A stretch of 10,138 bases of DNA from JBFWIL01 sp050256015 (GTDB lineage Bacteria > Bacteroidota > Bacteroidia > Bacteroidales > Prolixibacteraceae). The notes under the pieces are model-generated. The model was not told where the DNA came from and ran no database searches. It was given only the letters and a program-made list of their open reading frames with translations. Below are positions 1-6,637 of this stretch, piece by piece. The DNA is taken from the NCBI GenBank assembly GCA_050256015.1, contig JBFWIL010000085.1, forward strand, positions 1-10,138, given 5' to 3'. Within the stretch, counting starts at the first letter, position 1. Each line of letters opens with the position of its first letter. A program made the translations under genes and the position numbers.

Positions 1-123
1 ATTTTTAATTCCTACCAGGATGATTTTGATGAGGAGATCGACCGTGACCCGGGCTATATTTACGGGCCGGCCTTGCCCCGGACTATGTATCTGGGGATCA
101 GGATCGGGAATATGTTGAATTAA
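1..123 (+). CDS. TonB-dependent receptor, C-terminal fragment (5' end outside window)
   Basis: Frame 1 is open from the first base and ends in TAA at 121-123, giving 40 residues that begin IFNSYQDDFD and end in GIRIGNMLN. This is the usual end of a TonB-dependent outer-membrane receptor barrel: an (N)IFN..QD turn, a Y.Y.P segment, then a last strand with alternating hydrophobic residues. The receptor at 7972-10138 ends in the same arrangement (IFNYVQD ... MYAPVF ... GGIAINILH), so the two are probably related receptors flanking the window. The last residue is Asn, not the aromatic residue typical of proteobacterial barrels. The substrate cannot be told from this piece. The gene is cut by the window edge and shows no sign of being broken. 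A perfect hairpin follows the stop 19 nt downstream. Confidence 0.8.
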   Translation: MFNSYQDDFDEEIDRDPGYIYGPALPRTMYLGIRIGNMLN

Positions 124-142
124 AATCATCCCAAAGAGGTGT

Positions 143-180
143 GCAGAAGCCGTTTCCCTGATTAAAGAAACGGCTTCTGC
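143..180 (+). terminator. Hairpin terminator behind the partial receptor gene
   Basis: A perfect 14-bp inverted repeat pairs 143-156 (GCAGAAGCCGTTTC) with 167-180 (GAAACGGCTTCTGC) around a 10-nt loop. It begins 19 nt after the receptor stop codon, where a terminator is expected. No U-tract follows, so it may act as an mRNA 3'-end stabiliser or a Rho-assisted terminator and not a classical intrinsic one. Confidence 0.65.
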
Positions 181-582
181 CATTGATGATGTCACCTAAG
201 AATACAGAAATATTGAATGGATCCATGAGTTATCAACACTCAAAAATAGCTTTAAATAAAAGGTTTTTGTCTTTTTTTCTTTCAGTTTTGTTCATAACTC
301 GATTAGCCATTTTTCGGTCAAATAGTTTAAAAGTGTAAATGATTGACGGTTTATCACGGGAAATCATTCCGTGTTAATAAAAGGGAATTCCGTGCAATTC
401 TGGATTGCATTCCTTTTTCAGAAACAGAACCGTTTTATCCGGCGATCGCCAGGCGCTGTCACGGGGTTTGTGCAGCCTTGGTTCCTGCCGGTTGCCGGTT
501 GCGTTTTTTCTTACTAACGGAATCGGGACAAAAGATGGAATTGTAACAACGGCGGTTCAGACCGTACGCAGCACAGTACCTC
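181..582. other. Intergenic region between two convergent units; no convincing gene
   Basis: About 400 nt lie between the hairpin behind the + strand receptor and the 3' end of the - strand lar operon. Overlapping short frames exist on both strands (for example 343-546 +), but none has a recognisable product or a convincing start. The left part (about 230-340) is AT-rich. The middle holds two small hairpins, 355-373 and 384-413, in a stretch resembling the start of a cobalamin riboswitch. The right part is GC-richer, with a short tandem CCGGTTG repeat around 487-501. I searched the - strand for a larC start and saw none. No clear terminator for the lar operon was found. Confidence 0.6.
355..413 (+). 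promoter_or_regulatory. Possible degenerate cobalamin riboswitch fragment (5' half only)
   Basis: The stretch at 374-397 (TTAATAAAAGGGAATTCCGTG and onward) matches the conserved AATA..AGGGAA..cGTGcAA opening of the cobalamin riboswitch and resembles 3609-3630 in the genuine riboswitch of this window. The expected continuation, a CCGCAACTGT-like core and a B12 box (AGCCAGGA.ACCTG), is absent downstream. A hairpin takes its place: GGAA (384-387) with TTCC (410-413), and TGCAAT (393-398) with ATTGCA (404-409). A second hairpin pairs CACGG (355-359) with CCGTG (369-373). No + strand gene follows. It could be a decayed riboswitch, an unrelated structured RNA, or chance. Confidence 0.3.
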
Positions 583-1254
583 CTATAATTTATTGATCCG
601 GCTTGCCTGGCTGGCGGCTCCAAATCCATTATTAACATTAACCACGCTTAAACTGGTGCAGCTGTTAAGCATGGAAAGTAATGTGACAATGCCGTTTAGA
701 TTGGTACCATATCCCACACTGCAGGGAACCGCGATTACCGGTTTATTTACCAATCCGGCTATAACCCCGGCCAACGCGCCTTCCATACCTGCCACTACGA
801 TTACCACCCGGGCTTGCCGGATATGTTCCAGCTTGTCAAACAGCCGGTGAATGCCGGCAATTCCCACGTCAATAATCTTTTCTGTGCGATTTCCAAAAAA
901 CAAGGCTGTTTCGTATGCTTCTTCCACAACGGGCAGATCGGATGTGCCGGCAGATACGATGGCAATGAACGATGAGGTGAGTTCCTGTTCCGACTGCATC
1001 ACGCGAATGGTTCGAGCCACGGGATTGTAGACTGCTTTTGAATTTTGTTTTCTTATTTCTTTTGCCGTTTCAGGGGGGACTCTGGTGATCAGGATATTGT
1101 TACCCAGTCTAAGCATTTCTTTCATAATGGTTAAAACCTGTGTCGGGGATTTCCCTTCACAAAAAATAACTTCCGGCTGACCGGTGCGTCTTTCCCTGTC
1201 TGTGTCGATTTTGGCAAAGCCAAGTTCATGATATCCTAATTCTTTGTCTGGCAT
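583..1254 (-). CDS. larB: LarB, pyridinium-3,5-biscarboxylic acid mononucleotide synthase
   Basis: LarB starts nickel-pincer-nucleotide (NPN) synthesis: it carboxylates nicotinic acid adenine dinucleotide and hydrolyses the phosphoanhydride to give the biscarboxylated mononucleotide and AMP. The 223-residue protein has the family signatures in order: D..R..RTGQPEVIFCEGKS (residues 17-36), ARTI (80-83), SAGTSDLPVVEEA (101-113), DVGIAGIHRL (129-138), VAGMEGAL (154-161), VPCSVGYG (176-183), LNSC (196-199) and NNGFGAA (208-214). The C-terminal half is the PurE-like fold. Cys199 is placed like Cys221 of Lactobacillus plantarum LarB, which forms the covalent pyridine adduct. The protein is slightly shorter than that homologue because its N-terminus is short. 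The ATG lies inside the end of larE (19-nt overlap), which implies translational coupling as the last gene of larA-larE-larB. I am confident of the family. Confidence 0.93.
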   Translation of the reverse strand: MPDKELGYHELGFAKIDTDRERRTGQPEVIFCEGKSPTQVLTIMKEMLRLGNNILITRVPPETAKEIRKQNSKAVYNPVARTIRVMQSEQELTSSFIAIVSAGTSDLPVVEEAYETALFFGNRTEKIIDVGIAGIHRLFDKLEHIRQARVVIVVAGMEGALAGVIAGLVNKPVIAVPCSVGYGTNLNGIVTLLSMLNSCTSLSVVNVNNGFGAASQASRINKL

Positions 1255-2075
1255 GGCTGATCCAGCTGACGGTTTAGACTTCCGCTTGCATATCCTTCCA
1301 GTTCCATACAGACATAAAGGAATCCAAACGATTTTAACTCTTTTGCAATTGTATTCATTTTCTTGGTGTAAAACAATTTTTCCCGTTCTTCGGGAGCTAT
1401 TTCCAGCCGGGCAATAGGTCCGTGTTTTCTTACTCTCAGCTCGACGAATCCTAACGAATGAAGGAATCTTTCTGCTTTTTCTATTTGCTCAAGTTTTTCT
1501 GCTGTGATCTCTTCGTTGTAGGCAATGCGGGAAGCAAGACAGGCATATGCCGGTTTGTTGCTTGTATTTAAGCCTTTTATACGAGATAATTCGCGGATTT
1601 CGGCCTTGTTTAAGCCAACCTGCTGCAAGGGGCTTCCCACGCGAAGTTCTTTTAAGGCTTTAAGCCCCGGTCGGTAGTCGTAGCAATCATCGGCATTGGA
1701 ACCGTCGAAAACCGTATCGATTCCCTGCTTTTGAGCTTCTTCGATGATCAAGCGGAAGATGCTGTTTTTACAGAAATAGCAACGTTCCGCCGAATTTTCT
1801 CTTATCCGGCCATCCAGTTTTTTCTGTTCAATCTGAATATGTCTGATTCCAATCCGCGATGCTGTCATACGGGCGTCTTCAAGCTCTTTTTGAGGCAACA
1901 GGGGAGATGCCAGGGTAATTGCCAACGATCGGCTTCCAAGAACATCAAAGCAGGTCTTTCCCAGCAAAGAGCTGTCCACTCCTCCGGAGAAGGCGACGGC
2001 TACGCTGTCAAATCGGTCTATATATGCTTTTAGGGCCTCATATTTATCCCGGGTTCCGGGGAGTATGCGATTCAT
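1236..2075 (-). CDS. larE: LarE, ATP-dependent sulfur transferase for the nickel-pincer cofactor
   Basis: LarE adenylylates the two carboxylates of the LarB product and replaces them with thiocarboxylates, making the sulfur ligands of the NPN cofactor. The 279-residue protein is of normal length. It shows the N-terminal PP-loop ATP site SGGVDSS (30-36), then ERCYFCKN (97-104), DGSNADD (124-130) and NKPAYACLASRI (173-184). Two LarE types are known from the family: one sacrifices the sulfur of a single cysteine (Cys176 in L. plantarum), while the Thermotoga type holds a [4Fe-4S] cluster on three cysteines. This protein has a CxxC pair (Cys99, Cys102) plus Cys179, which fits the cluster type by inference. 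It starts 3 nt behind the larA stop and overlaps larB by 19 nt, so the three genes are one operon. Confidence 0.93.
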   Translation of the reverse strand: MNRILPGTRDKYEALKAYIDRFDSVAVAFSGGVDSSLLGKTCFDVLGSRSLAITLASPLLPQKELEDARMTASRIGIRHIQIEQKKLDGRIRENSAERCYFCKNSIFRLIIEEAQKQGIDTVFDGSNADDCYDYRPGLKALKELRVGSPLQQVGLNKAEIRELSRIKGLNTSNKPAYACLASRIAYNEEITAEKLEQIEKAERFLHSLGFVELRVRKHGPIARLEIAPEEREKLFYTKKMNTIAKELKSFGFLYVCMELEGYASGSLNRQLDQPCQTKN

Positions 2076-2078
2076 CGG

Positions 2079-3362
2079 TCAGCTGTTTAACTTTTCTCTT
2101 GTTGTCCATAAACCTGCCGAGGGGGTACTGATATAATAAATTTCTTCGCCGTCAGGCATGGTGTTAAATCCGTTTTGAAGTTTTTCCGGATTGTAACGCT
2201 TAATCGCTTCAGTATAGTCCATATAACAAAAGTTAACTCCTTCAACGTCTTCCCGCGAGAGGTATCCGGGGGCATACGTGATTTTAAAACGTCCTTCCGA
2301 AGATCCATGTATCAAGTGTGCTGTGGCATGAGAGAGGTCCTGGAGTTCAGCATTTGTTTTCCATGCTCTCATAACATTGGGCGTTCCGGTATAACCGTAT
2401 TTCCGGATGATCCGGTCTACTTCAGCCTGTTCTCCGAAACGTTTTAATCCGGGAGCAATAATGAGCAATTCGCCTCCGTCGGCCATTGCCTTGCGGGTGC
2501 GGTAAATAGCTTTGTTGGCGACCCAGGTACTGAAAAATTCATTTCCCTGCATAACTGCCACCACCTTTTTGAGCGGCGGAACGATGGTAATATTTTCTGC
2601 TTTAGATTGTTCTGCGGCCAAAAGATAAGTGTCAAGGTCGTCGCCACAGTAAAAACCACTGTGAACCAGTTGCCCGTTTCCATTGTATTTCATAACGACC
2701 TGGATGTATGCATCCGGGAGCCGGGCCAGGAATTCCGATTCTGCCTTGTTGAAACAATGACGAAGCGGAGTGATCAGGGTACCCAGGTTATTCTCTATGC
2801 CATAGCAGGCCGCTGCCATGTGCGAGGCACAGATCGTTTCTTTTCCGCCCAGACCGATAAAATAATTTTTGTTGTGGTTGGCAAAGCCCAGCACTTCGTG
2901 GGGAACCACATGCCCGATGTTGATGATCAGGTCCCACTTTTCTTCCATGACAACCCTGTTAATGCTGACCGGTATTTCCCAATCTGCTTTTCCTTGTGTG
3001 AGTTTACTTACATATTTTGCAGGAATTGTTCCCAAATGCTTACCGTCCTTTTCCCAGTCGTGGATCATTATTCTTTCTTCAGGAATATCGCCGAACATCC
3101 ATTTGTTTTGTGCCTGACTGTGTGGCAAATGTTGTCCTAGGGTAGGCATAACATAAACTTCGGCAGAGCCTGAGAAGAAGTGATAAAGCTGGTTGGTGAT
3201 TGCTCCTGCTCCTGAATGGCCCCGGGTAATATCCGGGGGAAGGAGCAGTATTGTTTTGGGGGAAGGGGAGATTCTTTTTAAACATGTTTTTGCGCTGAGA
3301 AGCACCAGCTCTTCCAGTTTCTGAGATGTAATTTCGTTTGAACGTTCAAAAAACCAGGCCAT
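2079..3362 (-). CDS. LarA-family nickel-dependent racemase/epimerase (substrate unknown)
   Basis: LarA-family enzymes (DUF2088/LarA_N) racemise or epimerise 2-hydroxy acids by hydride transfer to a nickel-pincer nucleotide bound covalently to a lysine. This 427-residue protein has the usual length and layout: PPDITRG (42-48) matches the DxTRP cofactor-binding motif, GQH (76-78) fits the first catalytic His, and PHEVLGFANHNK (154-165) leads to SH (180-181). His155, Lys165 and His181 have the same spacing (10 and 16 residues) as His174, Lys184 and His200 of L. plantarum lactate racemase, so nickel and cofactor ligands appear intact. The SGGRK sequence before the lysine in lactate racemase is ANHNK here, which points to a different subgroup and substrate. 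It is the first gene of an operon with larE and larB, which would supply the cofactor. Family certain; lactate as substrate doubtful. Confidence 0.88.
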   Translation of the reverse strand: MAWFFERSNEITSQKLEELVLLSAKTCLKRISPSPKTILLLPPDITRGHSGAGAITNQLYHFFSGSAEVYVMPTLGQHLPHSQAQNKWMFGDIPEERIMIHDWEKDGKHLGTIPAKYVSKLTQGKADWEIPVSINRVVMEEKWDLIINIGHVVPHEVLGFANHNKNYFIGLGGKETICASHMAAACYGIENNLGTLITPLRHCFNKAESEFLARLPDAYIQVVMKYNGNGQLVHSGFYCGDDLDTYLLAAEQSKAENITIVPPLKKVVAVMQGNEFFSTWVANKAIYRTRKAMADGGELLIIAPGLKRFGEQAEVDRIIRKYGYTGTPNVMRAWKTNAELQDLSHATAHLIHGSSEGRFKITYAPGYLSREDVEGVNFCYMDYTEAIKRYNPEKLQNGFNTMPDGEEIYYISTPSAGLWTTREKLNS

Positions 3363-3446
3363 AATTGTTCTGCTTTATTGGATAATTTATTAAATAGTTT
3401 GTATGAAAGTCGTAACACGAATTATTGAAAACGTGATACGATGGAT

Positions 3447-3454
3447 CAAAAGTA
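3447..3454 (-). promoter_or_regulatory. Possible -7 promoter box of the lar operon
   Basis: The minus strand reads TACTTTTG, a match to the Bacteroides -7 consensus TAnnTTTG, about 85 nt upstream of the larA start. I could not find a TTTG -33 box at the usual 19-21 bp spacing, so this is a weak call. Confidence 0.3.
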
Positions 3455-3529
3455 ATTATTTTTCAGCTATATTGTCCTTCTTTCCTGCAAAAAGAAAAGC
3501 TGGTAATTTATTCAGGCACATGTTTTCTT

Positions 3530-3559
3530 TTTGTTTCTTGTTTTTTTCAGTTACATTTG
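3530..3559 (+). promoter_or_regulatory. Bacteroides-type promoter of the riboswitch-metE transcript
   Basis: TTTG at 3530-3533 and TACATTTG at 3552-3559 match the -33 (TTTG) and -7 (TAnnTTTG) elements of Bacteroidota promoters, separated by 18 bp (usual 19-21). A transcript from here would begin about 30 nt before the cobalamin riboswitch, which is where its promoter must lie. Confidence 0.55.
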
Positions 3560-3589
3560 CTTTCACGTTCATATACAAAATGAGAATAA

Positions 3590-3745
3590 GATACCTTGTA
3601 AAAAGGGTTTAATAGGGAATTACGTGTAAATCGTGAGCTGTCGCGCAACTGTAAAGTCCATTTCACGTTTGCAGCATGAATGTCACTGTTCGTTTTTCAG
3701 GATGGGAAGGCGCTGCAAAAGGACAAGCCAGGATACCTGTCTTAT
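3590..3745 (+). ncRNA. Cobalamin (B12) riboswitch
   Basis: The conserved core is plain: AATAGGGAATTACGTG (3611-3626), then a GCTGTCGCGCAACTGTAAAG stretch (about 3637-3656), GGGAAGGCGCTGC (3704-3716), and the B12 box AAGCCAGGATACCTGTCT (3725-3742). These are the diagnostic blocks of the cobalamin riboswitch family (Rfam RF00174). It lies on the + strand upstream of metE, one of its best-known targets: bound cobalamin lowers expression of the B12-independent methionine synthase when the B12-dependent enzyme can work. The outer stem borders are approximate. No intrinsic terminator follows at once, so control is probably at translation or by refolding of the long leader behind it. The divergent lar operon is on the other strand and is not controlled by this element. 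Confidence 0.95.
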
Positions 3746-3759
3746 TTTTTGAACGGCAA

Positions 3760-4003
3760 TTGCTTTCGCGGTATAAAGCAAGCGTCAGGAACGAAAACAA
3801 CTTTCCTTTTGTTATTCGGACCCTCCCTGTGTTTTATATTCGCTTAAGCATGACATCATTTTAATTGTTAAACGAACGTTTTGATTAAGAGCAAAGGCCA
3901 AAAGGAGTTTGAGGCTTTGCCGGGCATGAATGTTCCGGTTGAGTGAGCGCAATACCAGGCTTAGCTGGATATTGCCGAACGGAATGAACATATGTCGAAG
4001 ACG
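3760..4003 (+). promoter_or_regulatory. Structured metE leader behind the riboswitch (unassigned RNA hairpins)
   Basis: About 270 nt separate the B12 box from the metE start, more than a simple expression platform needs. Hairpins seen: TTGCTTT (3760-3766) with AAAGCAA (3775-3781); GCAAAGGCC (3891-3899) with GGCTTTGC (3913-3920), one bulged base; GCAATACCAG (3949-3958) with CTGGATATTGC (3965-3975), one bulge; and outside it TTCCGGTT (3933-3940) with AACGGAA (3978-3984). The last two form one long imperfect stem ending about 30 nt before the start codon. None ends in a T-tract. I do not recognise a SAM-I core or any other named riboswitch. It could be the platform that exposes or hides the metE start, or a second sensor. 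Confidence 0.45.
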
Positions 4004-4014
4004 AAAAACGACTA

Positions 4015-6357
4015 ATGAAATTGAATGTTTGTATGCTTACACAAAATCTTGGGTTTCCGCGTATCGGAGCCAACCGTGAACTGAAAAAAGCCTGTGAGGC
4101 TTACTGGAAAGGGATAATTTCCAGGGAAGAGCTTGAACAGGCGGGTAAAAATGAGCGACTGAAAAACTGGTCTTTGCAACATGAATACGGCATTGACCTG
4201 ATCCCTTCCAATGACTTTTCTTTTTATGATCAGGTTGCCGACCTGGCATTTATGCTCGGAGCGATCCCATCCCGCTTTTCCCTGTTGAAAGAGAAGCTGA
4301 CCCAAACAGACCTGTATTTTTCCATGTGCCGTGGATATCAGCAGGACGGGCAGGATGTGATTCCACTGGAAATGACAAAATGGTTCGATACCAATTATCA
4401 TTACCTGGTCCCGGAGTTTGAGAAAGGACAGTCTTTTTCACTGTTTACAACCAAAGCGATCGATGAATTCAAAGAAGCGCTGAACGCGGGGCTCAAGACC
4501 AAGCCTGTCTTGCTGGGGCCATTATCCTTCCTGAAACTGGGGAAGGAAAAGCAGGAAGGCTTTAACCGGCTGGAATTGGTACATACGCTTCTTCCTGTTT
4601 ACATAGAACTGATCGGAAAACTTGAAAATGCCGGAGCGGATTGCATTCAGATGGATGAACCGTGCCTGGTTACAGACCTGAGTGAGTACGAACGTCAGCT
4701 TTACCGGACCACCCTGACCGAACTGTTCGGGTCTTTTCCCGGAATTCATTTTATCCTGGCGACTTATTTTGAAAGTACAGTACGTCAGGCTGATCTGATT
4801 GCCTGTCTGCCGCTGGAAACGTTGCATCTTGATCTGGTCAGGGGGGCTGGACAACTGGACCTCTTTCTGGAAAAGATTCCATCCGGTATGTCGCTTTCCC
4901 TGGGGATAGTTGACGGACGGAATATCTGGAAAAACAAGCTGGAGGATTCCCTGCATCTGATCCGGAAAGCGGCCGAAAAATTAGGTGATGATCGCGTGAT
5001 CCTGGCACCTTCCTGCTCGCTGCTCCATGTGCCTTATGATCTGGAAAATGAACAGGATGAAAAAGGGTTGCCGGCAGAGGTAAAAGACCGGCTGGCCTTT
5101 GCCCGCCAGAAAATTGAAGAGCTGGTCCTTTTGAAGGAACTGGCCGGAAGTTCCCCTTCGGAAAAGGCGCTGCAAAAGTTCCGCGAGGAAAAGGAAGGTC
5201 GTGAGCGATGGAAGAGACTAGCCATCGTACGCGAAGAACAGGTTCAGGCCCGGGTAAAGGAATTCCGCAAGCTGGAAGGAAAAATATCACGCCATGCTTC
5301 CTTTGAGAACAGGATCCGGGGCCAGCAGAATCGTCTGAAGCTTCCTGTTTTTCCTATCACGATGATCGGTTCGTTGCCCCAGACCTCTGAGGTCAGGAAA
5401 ATGCGCCGTCGCTTTCTGGATCAGGCAATTTCTCCCGAGGCATATAAAAATTATATTTATCGGTCCGTTGAATCGGCTATCCGCTGGCAGGAGGAAATAG
5501 GGACTGATGTGCTTGTCCACGGTGAGTTTGAACGCAGCGATATGGTCGAATTCTTTGGAGAGCAATTGAATGGATTTGCTTTTACCCAAAACGGATGGGT
5601 GCAGAGTTACGGTTCCAGGGGTGTAAAACCTCCGGTTATTTACGGCGATGTCTCCCGTAAAGGCCCGATGACTGTCGATCTGATCAGCTATGCACAGTCA
5701 CTGACTGCCAAACCGGTGAAAGGCATGCTGACCGGGCCGGTAACCATTCTGCAATGGTCGTTCGTGCGGGATGACCAGTCCCGGAAAGATACGGCCGAAC
5801 AGATCGCCATGGCCATCCGCGACGAAGTACTTGACCTGGAAAAAGCGGGGATTGCCATTATCCAGATAGACGAACCTGCTTTCCGGGAGGGACTGCCGCT
5901 CCGTCCGGAAAAATGGGATGAATACCTTTCATGGGCTGTCAATTGCTTTAAGATGAGCCATTACGGAGTAAAAGACGAGACGCAGATCCACACCCATATG
6001 TGTTACGCTGAATTTAACGATATTCTTTCTTCCATTGTAAAGATGGATGCCGACGTGATCAGTATGGAGACATCCCGCTCACAGATGGAACTGCTCAAAA
6101 CTTTTGCTGAAATCCGTTACCCGAACCAGATCGGGCCCGGTGTTTATGACATCCATTCGCCGCGCGTTCCTTCTGTTGACGAAATGTGTGATCTCCTTTT
6201 TGCCGCTTCCCGTTATATTCCGGTCAAAAACCTGTGGGTAAACCCCGACTGCGGATTAAAAACCAGGGGGTGGGAAGAAACCCGCTCCTCCATTCTTCAT
6301 ATGGTGGAAGCAGCAAAAAGAATGAGAAAAGCAGTGGTTTGTTCTGATTTGTTATAA
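4015..6357 (+). CDS. metE: MetE, cobalamin-independent methionine synthase
   Basis: MetE transfers the methyl group of 5-methyltetrahydropteroyl-polyglutamate to homocysteine to make methionine, without B12, in the cytoplasm. The 780-residue protein has the family's full double-barrel form. The N-terminal barrel opens with NLGFPRIGANRELKKA (11-26); a charged helical linker spans about 370-430; the catalytic barrel starts near FPITMIGSLPQT (about 446). Zinc ligands are intact: His661 and Cys663 (THMCY), Glu685 (SMETSR) and Cys746 (NPDCGLKTRGW), with the same spacing as His641, Cys643, Glu665 and Cys726 of the E. coli enzyme. The start at 4015 is the first in frame; ATG 4033 would give a shorter N-terminus and cannot be excluded, as neither has a Shine-Dalgarno. 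The cobalamin riboswitch upstream predicts repression by B12. Confidence 0.97.
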   Translation: MKLNVCMLTQNLGFPRIGANRELKKACEAYWKGIISREELEQAGKNERLKNWSLQHEYGIDLIPSNDFSFYDQVADLAFMLGAIPSRFSLLKEKLTQTDLYFSMCRGYQQDGQDVIPLEMTKWFDTNYHYLVPEFEKGQSFSLFTTKAIDEFKEALNAGLKTKPVLLGPLSFLKLGKEKQEGFNRLELVHTLLPVYIELIGKLENAGADCIQMDEPCLVTDLSEYERQLYRTTLTELFGSFPGIHFILATYFESTVRQADLIACLPLETLHLDLVRGAGQLDLFLEKIPSGMSLSLGIVDGRNIWKNKLEDSLHLIRKAAEKLGDDRVILAPSCSLLHVPYDLENEQDEKGLPAEVKDRLAFARQKIEELVLLKELAGSSPSEKALQKFREEKEGRERWKRLAIVREEQVQARVKEFRKLEGKISRHASFENRIRGQQNRLKLPVFPITMIGSLPQTSEVRKMRRRFLDQAISPEAYKNYIYRSVESAIRWQEEIGTDVLVHGEFERSDMVEFFGEQLNGFAFTQNGWVQSYGSRGVKPPVIYGDVSRKGPMTVDLISYAQSLTAKPVKGMLTGPVTILQWSFVRDDQSRKDTAEQIAMAIRDEVLDLEKAGIAIIQIDEPAFREGLPLRPEKWDEYLSWAVNCFKMSHYGVKDETQIHTHMCYAEFNDILSSIVKMDADVISMETSRSQMELLKTFAEIRYPNQIGPGVYDIHSPRVPSVDEMCDLLFAASRYIPVKNLWVNPDCGLKTRGWEETRSSILHMVEAAKRMRKAVVCSDLL

Positions 6358-6370
6358 TGCCTTGCATCAC

Positions 6371-6637
6371 ATGAAGCAATACTGGATAAAATATGAGCCG
6401 CGTAGTTGTCCCCGTTGCGGGAAACTGTTTCGGTGTACGGCCAACAGTGACTGCTGGTGTCTTTCTGTTCAGCTATCTGCTCGTGTACAGGATTATATTG
6501 CAGCTCGTTATGAAGGTTGCCTTTGTAAAAACTGCCTTTTGGAACTGACTTCCCTGTTAAAGGACGGTCTGCCGGACGGGAAAAATTCTGTTTGCCGAAC
6601 TAATGGCATAAAGAAAGCAGAATCTGATGATTTTTGA
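6371..6637 (+). CDS. Small cysteine-rich CWC family protein
   Basis: The 88-residue product matches the Cysteine-rich CWC family (PF14375): CPRCG (Cys13, Cys16), Cys22, CWC (Cys28, Cys30) and CLCKNC (Cys50, Cys52, Cys55). Eight cysteines in such pairs suggest a zinc- or other metal-binding fold; the molecular role is unknown. The tail after residue 60 is polar and probably disordered. I chose ATG 6371; a TTG at 6362 in the same frame would add three residues (MHH). It starts 13 nt behind the metE stop in the same orientation and so is likely co-transcribed and under the same riboswitch. Any role in methionine or B12 metabolism rests on this position only. Confidence 0.8.
   Translation: MKQYWIKYEPRSCPRCGKLFRCTANSDCWCLSVQLSARVQDYIAARYEGCLCKNCLLELTSLLKDGLPDGKNSVCRTNGIKKAESDDF

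Noticed and set aside
343..546. 67-codon + strand ORF in the gap before larB
   Set aside because: The start is weak, the product is unrecognisable, and it covers the two hairpins and the riboswitch-like fragment. A competing frame (405-596) is equally open.
3403..3612. 69-codon + strand ORF with a hydrophobic stretch
   Set aside because: It spans the metE promoter and runs into the first conserved block of the cobalamin riboswitch. Codon use is poor and no family is recognised, so it is judged chance.
3835..3842. TATATTCG as a second metE promoter that bypasses the riboswitch
   Set aside because: One mismatch to the -7 consensus, and 23 bp from the nearest TTTG, outside the usual 19-21 spacing.
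3676..3864. 62-codon + strand ORF as a leader peptide of metE
   Set aside because: It starts inside the riboswitch core and reads through the B12 box. The open frame is explained by chance in non-coding RNA.
3885..3990. SAM-I riboswitch in the metE leader
   Set aside because: ATTAAGAG looks like the SAM-I opening, but the diagnostic core (GATGAAACC, CGGCAACC) is not present.
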